NCBI RefSeq assembly: GCF_035994185.1
Contig: NZ_CP108538.1
Coordinates: 310,001-374,000, forward strand
Origin: Streptomyces sp. NBC_01217
GTDB lineage: Bacteria > Actinomycetota > Actinomycetes > Streptomycetales > Streptomycetaceae
Direction: 5' to 3'
DNA length: 64,000 bases
In this document: piece after piece, positions 56,191 to 64,000 of the stretch
How the letters are laid out: each line of letters opens with the position of its first letter
How positions within the stretch are numbered: position 1 is the stretch's first letter
Notes under the pieces: model-generated
Databases searched by the model: none
Seen by the model: only the letters and a program-made list of their open reading frames with translations
What the model was told of the DNA's origin: nothing
Program-made: the position numbers and the translations under genes

Positions 56191-56534
56191 CGGCCTCGGA
56201 AGCCCGTGCCTGTCGCGTTCCCGAACCCCGCCGAACTGACGGATCATCATGAATCGGACATCAGGTGACTACGGCGAGGCGCCGACTGCCCACCCGACGA
56301 CGAACCCCCGCCCTTCCGCGCTGGAAGGACGAGGGTTTGCGGTGGGGGCGCGTTCGCAGTCGCGATCGTCGAGCAGAACGGTGCGGTGCAGGTCGACCTC
56401 AATCTTCCCAACGGGGTCGGGACGGTGCTGCGGGTGATCGGTGATCCACGCCCTTGCGGTCCACGTCCATGCGGTCCACGTGCCGTGTCACGGGCCGGTG
56501 GCGCCAGGTGTTTTCACGCCCGCCCCGGGGCACA
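56191..56534. other. 344-base gap without a gene
   Basis: Holds one hairpin (listed separately); no domain-bearing frame. Confidence 0.4.
56304..56338. terminator. Imperfect 15-bp hairpin
   Basis: Arms 56304-56318 and 56324-56338 pair except at two positions, around a GCGCT loop. Suitable as terminator for the Xre gene transcript running leftwards. Confidence 0.45.
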
Positions 56535-56756
56535 TCATCCGCCCGCGGCGTCCTCGGCCTCCCAGCGCAGCAGGTCGCCCGGCTGGCACTTGAGCACCTC
56601 GCAGAGCGCGGCGAGCGTCGCGAAGCGCACCGCCTTGGCGCGGCCGTTCTTGAGCACCGCCAGGTTGGCGGGCGTGATCCCTACGCGGTCCGCGAGCTCA
56701 CCCACGGACATCTTCCGCCTGGCCAGCATCACGTCGATGTCGACGGTGATCGGCAT
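56535..56756 (-). CDS. Small Xre/Cro-type regulator (YozG-like)
   Basis: A 73-residue helix-turn-helix protein: DVMLARRKMSVGELADRVGI, TPANLAVLKNGRAKAVRFAT, LCEVLKCQPGDLLRWE. This is the short Cro/CI domain that pairs with DUF2975 membrane proteins. Its ATG overlaps the DUF2975 stop (TGATG), so it is translated with it. Probably binds the dyad at 57278. Confidence 0.88.
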   Translation of the reverse strand: MPITVDIDVMLARRKMSVGELADRVGITPANLAVLKNGRAKAVRFATLAALCEVLKCQPGDLLRWEAEDAAGG

Positions 56757-57247
56757 CAGATCACCTCGTCCAACTCGGCCTGCATCTGCGCCGCTTCGAC
56801 GTCGCGCGCGACAGCCTGGGCGAGCAGCATCCGCAGCACCAGCACCATGAGCGCGACCCCCAGGATGGCCACACCGACCCCGGCCATGATGACGGTGACG
56901 CCCGGGTCGTCCCGCTGGCCCGGCGCATTGAGGGCCGTGACCGCGAACCACACGAGGGCAGCCGCCACAATCGCGCCGATCATGACGTCCACGTACCGGA
57001 AGGCGGTGTGGGAGAACACGGTTCCGCGGCGCACCATCGTCACCAGCCGCCATACGCAGACCAGGGCGACCTGGGCCGACACCATGCCCAGGATCGTAAT
57101 CACACGCAGCGGGGTCAGCGGGAGCGACCCGTCCTCCGGGTCACTCCCGCTGACCAACGCCCACACCATCCCTGCCTGTACGAACACGGTGCCGGCGAGC
57201 ACCACCACGAGCACGGCGCGCAGCGCACGCACTGTCAGCTTTCCCAT
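56756..57247 (-). CDS. DUF2975 membrane protein
   Basis: A 163-residue protein with four hydrophobic segments: LRAVLVVVLAGTVFVQAGMV, LRVITILGMVSAQVALVCVW, VMIGAIVAAALVWFAVTAL and VTVIMAGVGVAILGVALMVL, with RRGTVFSHTAFRYV in the loop, typical of DUF2975. The ATG at 57247 has GGAAGG about seven bases before; an ATG five codons upstream is possible. Operon with the Xre gene; the pair is a common but poorly understood regulator/membrane module. Confidence 0.87.
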   Translation of the reverse strand: MGKLTVRALRAVLVVVLAGTVFVQAGMVWALVSGSDPEDGSLPLTPLRVITILGMVSAQVALVCVWRLVTMVRRGTVFSHTAFRYVDVMIGAIVAAALVWFAVTALNAPGQRDDPGVTVIMAGVGVAILGVALMVLVLRMLLAQAVARDVEAAQMQAELDEVI

Positions 57248-57277
57248 GACCCATCCTTCCATCGAGTTACGATGGGA

Positions 57278-57298
57278 ATCTATCGAATATCGATAGAT
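57278..57298. promoter_or_regulatory. Perfect 21-base dyad upstream of the DUF2975/Xre operon
   Basis: ATCTATCGA-ATA-TCGATAGAT, two perfect 9-base arms, AT-rich against its surroundings, about 30 bases before the DUF2975 start. Likely operator for the Xre protein. Its right edge coincides with the stop of an ISAs1 fragment. Confidence 0.65.
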
Positions 57299-57552
57299 TA
57301 AGCAAGGACTGGGGGCGCGTCAGCGGTCCACTCGGCGATCGCGGTCAGGGACCGGGCGCCGGCCAGAACACCAGCGGCCGCGACCGCAACGAGCGCCGTC
57401 AGCGGGAAGCGCCGGCCACGACGGTCACGCGGGTCGGGCAGCCCGGCGAGAAACCGGACAAGGCACACCGCATCGGGCAACGGCTGCGGCGACGGGATAC
57501 GGGCCAGTTCCTCCAGGCCCGACGGCATAGGAGATGATGAGACAGCAGGCAC
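57298..57552 (-). pseudogene. N-terminal fragment of an ISAs1-family transposase
   Basis: LPDPRDRRGRRFPLTALVAV and AGARSLTAIAEWTADAPP, the ISAs1 N-terminal domain, then truncated. ATG at 57552. Confidence 0.75.
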
Positions 57553-57579
57553 GGTCTTCGGTTGTGGTCACGTGAACTA

Positions 57580-58824
57580 GTAGACCGTCGCGGCTAATTT
57601 TTGGGATAGAGGTGGCGCAGTTTGATGCGTGCGTCGTGGGTGGTGAACTGCCAGTTCACCTGACGTTGGTTGGTGTTGGTGGCGTTCTGCCAGGCCGAGA
57701 GTTCGGTGTTGAGGTTGTCGAGGTTGCTGATCCGGCGGTCGAGGCATTGCCGGGTCAGCGCGGAGAGTTCGATCTCGGCGATGTTGAGCCATGACCCGTG
57801 TTTGGGTGTGTGGTGGATCTCGAGGCGTTGGGCCAGGGCGAATGCTTCTTCTGGTTCGAATGCCTCGTACAGTGAGGCGATGCCGTGGGTGTTGAGGTTG
57901 TCCATCACCAGCACCACGGCCTCGGCGTCGGGGTAGTCCACGCTCAGCAGCTGCTTGACCTGGCCGGCCCAGTCGATCCGGGTCCGCTGGGACAGTGCCT
58001 GAACTCGACGCCGCCCGCGTAGGGGTCCGGTCCACACGAAGATTGAGCACGTGCCGCAGCGGATGTACTCGCTGTCCTGGCAGGCATCGCGACCAGGGCG
58101 GGCCGGGAGCGGGTCGCGGGCATGGTCGAGGAGCTGGTAGGGCTTCTCGTCCATGCACACCACCGGACGTCCCGGGTCATAGGGCCGGGCATAGACGGCC
58201 AGCACGTCTTCCATCCGCGCCGCGAACTCCGCGTTCGCTCGCGGTGGGATGGTCCAGCACTTCTTCAGATGAGGACGCAGTTGCGTTTTTTTAAGATCCG
58301 CCCGATGGTGGAGTGGTCCAGGTCGGGGATGTCCTCGACCAGCGCGACGTGCTTCTCCAGCAGCCGCAGCGACCATCGGGCATAGCCCTGGGGTGGCTGT
58401 GAGCACGCCATCGCGATCAGCCGGGCTTCGACCTCACCGGTCACCGGCGAGGGCACCGGCGGGAGGGCGCGCTTCTTCCGAGCAATCGTGGCGTGAACAT
58501 CACCACCGGTCTCGGCGAAACGCTTGGCGACCAGCCGCAACGTCTCACCGGAGACGCCGAGTCGGACCGCGATCGCCTCCTTGGTGTCCACCTCACCCAC
58601 CGAGCTGTCCAGCGCAAGCAGCACCCGCGCACGCATGATCATCGAGGCCCCACGAACACCTGTCGTGGTCACCCGGACCAGCTCTTCACGATCCTGCGCG
58701 GTCAACCTGACCGGCCGCTTCTTCTGCGAACCCATGACAACAGTCCTGTCTGGCAAAGGGGAAGGAATCTGCCAGACACCAACCTCCCAGTCAGGTGCAC
58801 CATAACTAAGCGGCGACACGCTAC
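57580..58824 (-). mobile_element. IS630-family insertion sequence 1 (1245 bp)
   Basis: Imperfect inverted ends starting GTAGACCGTCGCGGCTAA on the left and, on the minus strand of the right end, GTAGCGTGTCGCCGCTTA, each bounded by TA (57578-57579 and 58825-58826). Contains one transposase in two frames. Confidence 0.75.
57594..58736 (-). CDS. IS630-family transposase made by -1 frameshifting
   Basis: Part A (58736 leftwards) reads [40 protein letters not shown] and [15 protein letters not shown]. At 58286-58292 a run of seven A (minus strand, TTA AAA AAA) forms a slippery heptamer; a -1 slip continues [54 protein letters not shown] and [20 protein letters not shown], the DDE core, to YPKN. 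About 380 residues in total. The A-run shift is a known IS630 feature, so the gene may well be active. Confidence 0.82.
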
Positions 58825-58826
58825 TA

Positions 58827-59997
58827 GTGTCTCGTGATTCCGTCAGCGTTACTTGATCTTGTATGGCAGGGTCTCTTGGTGTGGAGATCTCCGTGGAACA
58901 GGCCGCCGAGTTGCGGGAGTTGGTGAACAGTCGGGACGTTCCTGCGGACATAGCAACGCGGGGCCGGATCGTGCTGTGGTCGAGTGAGGGGCGTCGGCGC
59001 AAGGACATTGCGGAGCTGCTCGGGGTGTCGCTGCCGACCGTGGACCGCTGGAAGATCCGCTATGCCGAGCAGGGCCTGGCCGGGCTGGAAGGTGAGCGTC
59101 CCGGTGGCGCGCGGGAACAGGTACCGGCGCGGGTGCGGTCCCGAGTGATCGCGCTGACGCGCATGACGCCGCCGGACGGCACGGGGCTTTCGCGCTGGTC
59201 CACGCGGGAGTTGGCGAAGTATCTGGAGCGGGCCGAGAACATCACCGTGTCCTGGCACTACATCGCGCGCGTCTGGCGCGAGGAAAGCCTGAAGCCGCAC
59301 CGGTCCGGCACCTTCAAGATTTCCAAAGATCCCGCGTTCGCGGAGAAGGTGGCCGACGTGATCGGCCTGTATCTGGCCCCGCCGGGCGGCGCGGTGGTCC
59401 TCTCGATCGACGAGAAGACGCAGATCCAGGCGCTGGACCGGACCCAGCCGGTGCTGCCGGTCGCCTTCGCGGCGAGCGAGAAGCGCACCGCCGACTACGT
59501 CCGGCACGGCACCACGAACCTGTTCGCCGCCCTGAACGTCACCACTGGTGAAGTGCTCGGCGAGTGCAGGCCGACCCGGAACGGCAAGGATTTCCTGGCC
59601 TTCTTGAAGAAGGCGGTGAAACCGCACGCCGGGAAGGACATCCATGTCGTCCTGGACAACCTCTCGACGCACACCACCCCGGAGGTCAAGGAGTGGCTGG
59701 TCAAGAACCCGCACATCCACTTCCATTTCACTCCCGTCGGCTCCTCGTGGCTGAACCAGATCGAGATCTGGTTCGGAATCCTGACCCGGCAGTCCATCCG
59801 CCGCGGCACGTTCTCCAGCGTCAACGTCCTGATCAAACAGATCCGCGACTACATCAACTCCTGGAACACGACAGCGAAACCGTTCACTTGGACCGCGACC
59901 GCCGACGAGGTCCTCGCGAAGGTCCGACTCGTCGCGACCAACGTGAAGAAACTCGTCAATAACAACTCGAACTGACATGAACAGGATCACGAGACAC
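58827..59997 (+). mobile_element. IS630-family insertion sequence 2 (1171 bp), abutting element 1
   Basis: Inverted ends GTGTCTCGTGAT at both sides (left 58827, right mirrored to 59997), flanked by TA (58825-58826 and 59998-59999). The left TA is the same dinucleotide that bounds element 1. Confidence 0.8.
58863..59975 (+). CDS. IS630-family transposase, complete
   Basis: A 370-residue transposase in one frame. N-terminal helix-turn-helix (RRKDIAELLGVSLPTVDRWK), then DDE motifs: Asp in VVLSIDEKTQIQALDRTQ, Asp in IHVVLDNLSTHTTPEVKEWL, Glu in GSSWLNQIEIWFGILTRQSI. All three acidic residues are present, so it may be active. It is diverged from the neighbouring IS630 transposase. Confidence 0.93.
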   Translation: MAGSLGVEISVEQAAELRELVNSRDVPADIATRGRIVLWSSEGRRRKDIAELLGVSLPTVDRWKIRYAEQGLAGLEGERPGGAREQVPARVRSRVIALTRMTPPDGTGLSRWSTRELAKYLERAENITVSWHYIARVWREESLKPHRSGTFKISKDPAFAEKVADVIGLYLAPPGGAVVLSIDEKTQIQALDRTQPVLPVAFAASEKRTADYVRHGTTNLFAALNVTTGEVLGECRPTRNGKDFLAFLKKAVKPHAGKDIHVVLDNLSTHTTPEVKEWLVKNPHIHFHFTPVGSSWLNQIEIWFGILTRQSIRRGTFSSVNVLIKQIRDYINSWNTTAKPFTWTATADEVLAKVRLVATNVKKLVNNNSN

Positions 59998-60005
59998 TAG
60001 ACACT

Positions 60006-60140
60006 CACATGATCAACGAGACCATGCCTGCACCTGCATCCGGACCGGCCTGCCATGACCGGCCATCACCGGGCGATCCCACCCAATCCGCAAACACGCA
60101 AGGTCCCTGCTGACAGCCCTCGGACTCAGGTGAATCAACC
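60006..60140 (+). repeat. IS-end-like segment repeated at 61505-61600
   Basis: CACATGATCAACGAGACCAT here and CACATGATCACCAGCACCGT at 61505 align over about 35 bases, and GGTGAATCA-type text recurs about 120 and 85 bases later. Probably left-over ends of ISAs1-like elements. No gene in 59998-60248. Confidence 0.45.
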
Positions 60141-60248
60141 AGACAGATCGACTACACGCAATGACCCTGAGCAACAACCCCTGATCATCACGACTTTGAA
60201 TCAGCCCTGGGTATTGATCAAGGTTCTGCGGGAGAATGCCTCGCCGCT

Positions 60249-61246
60249 TTATTCCCGGTACGCTGGCTTCCACGCGATCTGCCCGGCAATGTAGTTGTAG
60301 GAATACAGGGCAGCGAGCAGATAAATGGCTTCGTGCGCACCGCCTGCCACAAGGGCGGGGCCTTGCCCGATCACCCTGGTGTTCGTGCTCTCTTGTTCCC
60401 AGTTGCCATTGTTGAGAGTGTAGCCGTCCGAGGTCAAGCGGTGATACCAGACCCTGTCGTCAGGAGCCGTGCCGGCTACCATCATGTGCCCGTTGGCCAG
60501 GGCGGCGATGGAAAGTCCGGACCGAATGTCGCCTCCGAGGTCCCGCCAGCCGCTCCACACTCCGGTTCCGTACGCCTGCCAGGAAAGGTAGACGCGATTG
60601 TTCGTCCCGCGGTGCACTACGTACAGGCGGTTATTTGCCTCGTTATACGTGATTGCCGGCGAGGAGTAACTTTCGCTGTCACCACCAATAACTGTATGGA
60701 CGGTCCATGCGCTGTTGCTCGGGTTGTAGTACGTGCCCATGATCCTTCCAGTGTCGCCCCCACGGTAGGACATGTACAGGTGAGTGCCTCCGAGGCTGGT
60801 CACGGACACGGCGTTGGCCGGCGAGGTCCGCTGATTGGGGACCACGCGCCAACTGGTTTCAAAGGGCCAGCCCCCCGCGGTCAGCGGAGTCCAGAGAATG
60901 GCCCCGTCGGTTGCGGTGTGGAACAGGGCAAAACCATCCCCGAATGCCACCACGGCAACGGAGGCATAGGTCCGAGCGCCCGGAAGGACTTCATGATCGA
61001 TTCCACTGTTGTAAGACACCCGGATGCTTCCGTCGTCTCTGACCCACGCCAGCAAGTGACGGCCGCCACCGTTGTACGCCTCAGCCGGGGTGTACATACT
61101 TGAGATGGAATACGCATTCGCTCCCTCTCCCGCCCACGAACCTCTCCCGGGGTATTGGCGAGTGACGGGGAGGCGGCCAGCGCGAGAGCTCCGGCTGTAG
61201 CGGTGGCCACGACGGACAACCGCAGGTGTTTGAGGGAAAGCTTCAT
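60249..61246 (-). pseudogene. Secreted beta-propeller lectin-like protein with frameshift after the signal peptide
   Basis: Signal peptide in one frame from ATG 61246 (AAGGAG upstream): LRLSVVATATAGALALAASP then SLANTPG. The mature protein continues in another frame from about 61140: GSWAGEGANAYSISSMYTPA, then blade-like repeats such as YMSYRGGDTGRIMGTYYN, LYVVHRGTNNRVYLSWQAYG and MVAGTAPDDRVWYHRLTSDG. One base is missing or extra in a CCCGGGAGAGG run. Looks like a sugar-binding propeller. Less GC-rich than its neighbours, which suggests recent transfer. Confidence 0.65.
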
Positions 61247-61324
61247 CGAAGCTCCTTAACCAATTGATGATCTTGACGAAGGTCGAGGATGACAACGTTG
61301 TCATCGGTCCCACTTGAACCTGCG

Positions 61325-61579
61325 CGCCACGCCGTCTGTCGAGATGGCCGATTGAGCAATCGCTTGGTACATATGTGTAGACGCAAGCAAGCATATCAGC
61401 GATTGCCGCCGTCCCCGCATACCGCGTGGATCGGGCACCCCGATCAGGAAGCGACGCAGGTCAGCCAGGCACGGTCTCGCTCGGTTCTCATGGGTCTCGA
61501 CAACCACATGATCACCAGCACCGTGCCTGCACTGCTCTCCGGGTATCCCACCCCACACCAGGGCATGACGCCACGTCAT
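61325..61579 (-). pseudogene. N-terminal fragment of an ISAs1-family transposase
   Basis: LADLRRFLIGVPDPRGMRGR then RRQSLICLL, the ISAs1 N-terminal motif, followed by degenerate YQAIAQ text and truncation. Confidence 0.6.
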
Positions 61580-61592
61580 ACGTGAAACCGCG

Positions 61593-61856
61593 GTGAATCA
61601 GACCGATCCCGAACATGCAATGGCCCTGGTCGCCCCTCCGGAAGTGGCGACCGAGATCGACAATTTCGGCCGCGCCATCAACTCCTTCCTGGACCATGTG
61701 GCGCGGGGGCGCAGCCCTCTGCGTGACCCGGTGAGTCCGGAGGAGTTCGAGCGGGCCAGGCAGGCACCTGCCGAGGCCCAGGTGAGGCTGGTCAACGCCA
61801 TACGAAGGTCACTCAGTAATGATCAAAAAGGGCTGCCCTTCGGAATCGGCGGGTGA
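61593..61856 (+). CDS. Small hypothetical protein, 87 residues
   Basis: Contains VAPPEVATEIDNFGRAINSF and SPEEFERARQAPAEAQVRLV NAIRRSL-type helical text. No known domain. GTG at 61593 or ATG at 61620 could start it; no strong ribosome site is seen. It follows an IS fragment and may itself be a remnant. Confidence 0.4.
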   Translation: MNQTDPEHAMALVAPPEVATEIDNFGRAINSFLDHVARGRSPLRDPVSPEEFERARQAPAEAQVRLVNAIRRSLSNDQKGLPFGIGG

Positions 61857-61973
61857 GGCGTCGGCGCTCGGACTGTCACTGTCGATGGACCTGCTCCGAC
61901 TTGACGAGACAGGGCGGCCTGGTCTCGAACGACGCCCCGGACGGGCCGCCGAGAACACCGGTGGATCTCACTG

Positions 61974-62345
61974 TCCCTGTCGTTGGGGGACACCATCGGT
62001 ACCGGCACACCCGGCCACGTCCTGGAACTCCTGGACGCGGTAGGGGGTGGGCATCCCCTCGGAGCGGATCGCCCCTCACTTCCACGACACCTACGGGCAG
62101 GCCCTTGCCAACGTGCATGCCGCGCTCACCGCGGGCATCACCGAGTTCGACAGCTCCGCCGGCGGCATCGGCGACTGCCCCTACGCCCACAGCGCCACCG
62201 GAGACCTGGCCACGGAAGACCTGCTGCGGATGCTGCACGGACTCGGCATCCATACCGGAATCGATCTGAACGCCCTCGCCGCCACCAGCCGCTGGATGAG
62301 CGAGCGCCTCGGACGCCCGAGCCCCTCCCGTGTCGTGACCGCCCA
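61974..62345 (+). pseudogene. Hydroxymethylglutaryl-CoA lyase fragment, frameshifted
   Basis: LSLGDTIGTGTPGHVLELLD in one frame, then GIPSERIAPHFHDTYGQALA, FDSSAGGIGDCPYAHSATGD and LATEDLLRMLHGLGIHTGID in another: the C-terminal half of an HMG-CoA lyase TIM barrel, including the HxH metal site and the Cys of GGIGDCPY. The first half is absent. Confidence 0.85.
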
Positions 62346-62399
62346 TCGGATCTGTCCTGACTTCTCCGTTGGGAGGCCACACAGAAAGAGTGTGCGGGG

Positions 62400-63401
62400 C
62401 TACGGCGCCAGCACGATCCTGCCGAAGACCTCACCGGCCTCCATCTTTTGGTGTGCCAGCACGGCCTGGTCCAGCGGCAGCACCTCGTATACCACCGCCT
62501 TGAGCTCACCGCGGCTCGCGGCAGCGAACTGTTCGCTCCGCACGGCACGTCGGTCGGCTTCGGTGACAGTGGCTGCGCTGAAGGTGGCGAAGGACATCGA
62601 CTTCTGGAACGCAGCCAGCATCTTCGTGCCGAAGTCCGCCGGCGGCTGGCCTGCGACGGCGCCGACGGCGACCATGCGGCCGTTCGGATTGAGCCTGTCG
62701 AAGAACGACGGCATGGCGTCGCCGGCGACGATGTCAATGATGACGTCGTAGCCTGCGGGAGCGTCCTGTCCGCCATTGCCGGAGCGGTCCAGGACGTGGG
62801 TCGCGCCCAGCCGGCGCAGGCGCTCGCCACGTTCGCCCGACGATGTGGTGACCGCCACCGCTGCAGCGCCACTGCGGGCCGCGAGCTGGACCGTCATGAT
62901 TCCGATGCTGCCGGCTGCGCCGCGTACCAGGACCGCCTCTCCGGGAGCGAAATGGGCGTGTGCGAGCCCGTAGTGGGCTACGACACCGGAGCTCCCCAGC
63001 GTCACCGCGTCGACGGCGGACAGGTTCGCGGGCAGGGGAAGAATCTCCTGGACCGGGGCGATGGCCTGTTCGACGTAGCCGCCGCCCGTGCCGGTGAACC
63101 CCCACACCTGTCGGCCGATCCACGACGTGTCGGTGCCGTCGCCGACCGCGGTGATGGTGCCCGCCACCTCGCTGCCGGGTATATGCCCCTCCTTGAAGCC
63201 GTAGGCGGCCAGAGCACCGCTTCGGATCACGGTATCGACGCCGCCGACGCCCACCGCTTCTGCGGAGATCAGCACCTGCCCGGCGGCAGGTGTGGGTACC
63301 GGCAGGTCGACAACAGCCAGACCTTCAGGACCTCCGTACGTCTGGATCGCGATTGCCTTCAATGTCGTCTCCACGTTCTCGGATCGATCAAGCGCGGTCA
63401 T
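62400..63401 (-). CDS. Zinc-type alcohol dehydrogenase-like quinone oxidoreductase
   Basis: A 333-residue MDR-family reductase: GroES-like part (VLISAEAVGVGGVDTVIRSG, HIPGSEVAGTITAVGDGTD), Rossmann motif LVRGAAGSIGIMTVQLAARS, and the C-terminal PLDQAVLAHQKMEAGEVFGR. No catalytic zinc Cys, so quinone- or enone-reducing. Start at MTALDRSEN. Divergent from a TetR gene across an inverted repeat, the usual layout for a TetR-controlled reductase. Confidence 0.88.
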   Translation of the reverse strand: MTALDRSENVETTLKAIAIQTYGGPEGLAVVDLPVPTPAAGQVLISAEAVGVGGVDTVIRSGALAAYGFKEGHIPGSEVAGTITAVGDGTDTSWIGRQVWGFTGTGGGYVEQAIAPVQEILPLPANLSAVDAVTLGSSGVVAHYGLAHAHFAPGEAVLVRGAAGSIGIMTVQLAARSGAAAVAVTTSSGERGERLRRLGATHVLDRSGNGGQDAPAGYDVIIDIVAGDAMPSFFDRLNPNGRMVAVGAVAGQPPADFGTKMLAAFQKSMSFATFSAATVTEADRRAVRSEQFAAASRGELKAVVYEVLPLDQAVLAHQKMEAGEVFGRIVLAP

Positions 63402-63486
63402 GCCCGATACCCGCCACCCATCGCCGCGGCCGGGGTTCGGGCCCCGTGCTGCCCGCCTCGATGATCTCGGCGAGCTTCCACGTCTT

Positions 63487-63510
63487 GGACGGTAACGGAC
63501 ACCCCCGTCC
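63487..63510. promoter_or_regulatory. Inverted repeat upstream of the TetR gene
   Basis: GGACGG (63487-63492) and CCGTCC (63505-63510) with a 12-base spacer, between the reductase and the divergent TetR gene; candidate operator for both. Confidence 0.5.
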
Positions 63511-63530
63511 GCTTGGCTAAAGTGAGAGTG

Positions 63531-64000
63531 GTGACCGACCGTTTGTCTCAGCCCCTGCGTTCCGACGCGCTCGGCAACCGCGAACGCATCCTCGACGCGG
63601 CCCGAGCGCTGTTCTCCGTCGACGGCCTGAACGTGCCGATGCGGGAGATCGCCCGGCGCGCCGGGGTCGGACCCGCCACCTTGTATCGTCGCTTCCCGAC
63701 CAAGCAGATGCTGGTCACCGCAGCCTTCGCAGACCAACTGCGCGCGTGTCGTGCCATTGTCGACGACGGGTGCGCCGATCCCGATCCATGGCGAGGCCTT
63801 TGCCTGGTGATCGAGAAGATCTGTGAGCTGCACGCACGCGATCGGGGCTTCACGGAAGCCTTCTTGTCGACCTTCCCGGGGGCGACGGATGTCGCCGCGG
63901 GCCGTGAGTACACGTTGAAAGCGGTCGCCGAACTGGCCCAGCGGGCCAAGAAGGCGGGGCACCTGCGCCCCGACTTCGTCCTGGACGACCTCATTCTCAT
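63531..64000 (+). CDS. TetR-family regulator, cut by the window end
   Basis: About 156 residues are visible. The N-terminal helix-turn-helix is standard: RERILDAARALFSVDGLNVP, MREIARRAGVGPATLYRRFP, TKQMLVTAAFADQL. The ligand-binding part continues to the end without a stop. GTG codons at 63522, 63528 and 63531 could start it. It is divergent from the quinone oxidoreductase at 62400 and probably represses it. Confidence 0.88.
   Translation, partial: MTDRLSQPLRSDALGNRERILDAARALFSVDGLNVPMREIARRAGVGPATLYRRFPTKQMLVTAAFADQLRACRAIVDDGCADPDPWRGLCLVIEKICELHARDRGFTEAFLSTFPGATDVAAGREYTLKAVAELAQRAKKAGHLRPDFVLDDLIL

Overview
High-GC DNA (visibly about 70% G+C, strong third-position GC bias, GTG/TTG starts, Tat signals, TrmB/LuxR and PadR regulators, F420-type oxidoreductase) that reads as a Streptomyces or close-relative chromosome, probably an accessory arm or an integration-prone region because intact genes alternate with many decayed genes and insertion-sequence scraps.

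Layout. 1-2 kb: copper chaperone lipoprotein plus Tat-exported DyP peroxidase (ECuC/DtpA-like pair). 2.4-4.9 kb: ArsR-rhodanese fusion regulator divergent from a short rhodanese and an MFS transporter, with a 20-bp palindrome between them; then P450 and phosphatase-ATPase scraps. 5.6-9.5 kb: a persulfide/sulfide-detoxification regulon (rhodanese, CstB-like persulfide dioxygenase-rhodanese, rhodanese-membrane protein, TauE/SafE-like exporter, CstR-type repressor) in which each transcription start region carries the palindrome ATACCC-N4-GGGTAT. A second copy of this regulon with the same operator lies at 42.2-45.6 kb, but its exporter gene is broken.

10.3-15.9 kb: large secreted subtilase, TrmB-LuxR regulator, PadR regulator. 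16-21.4 kb: graveyard holding a broken isochorismatase, aldo/keto reductase, type I-E cas5e/cas7e with two relic CRISPR repeats, a frameshifted AbiEii-type toxin gene, and IS110, IS21, IS256 and IS630 fragments. 21.4-25.2 kb: cupin, F420-type oxidoreductase, PAS-GAF-SpoIIE phosphatase. 25.6-29.9 kb: a neat FadR regulator / creatininase-family amidohydrolase / secreted esterase / AbgT transporter operon ended by a strong terminator. 30-32 kb: decayed xanthine dehydrogenase large subunit and xdhC. 32.3-38.1 kb: secreted NPP1-type protein, PL10-like pectate lyase, small Cys-rich and membrane proteins, secreted phosphodiesterase. 38.7-42 kb: two acyl-CoA dehydrogenases and a quinone-oxidoreductase in a tightly overlapping operon. 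45.7-48.6 kb: S33 peptidase, osmoprotectant-type ABC ATPase, DUF2087 protein.

48.7-62.4 kb is dominated by mobile DNA: an IS5-family element with a canonical -1 slippery site, a pair of related terminal-inverted-repeat structures (one carrying a membrane-protein gene, one empty, MITE-like), two IS630 elements that abut on one shared TA, and IS5/ISAs1 scraps, interspersed with lipoproteins, a DUF2975/Xre pair and several frameshifted genes. The window ends with a zinc-type alcohol dehydrogenase/quinone reductase divergent from a TetR regulator that runs off the end.

The most coherent biology is the duplicated, operator-linked sulfur-detoxification regulon, together with the ArsR-rhodanese/MFS module beside it: the cell appears to sense reactive sulfur species by two regulator types and to oxidise, transfer and export sulfur. 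All functional statements are from reading the sequence and family knowledge; no database search was run.
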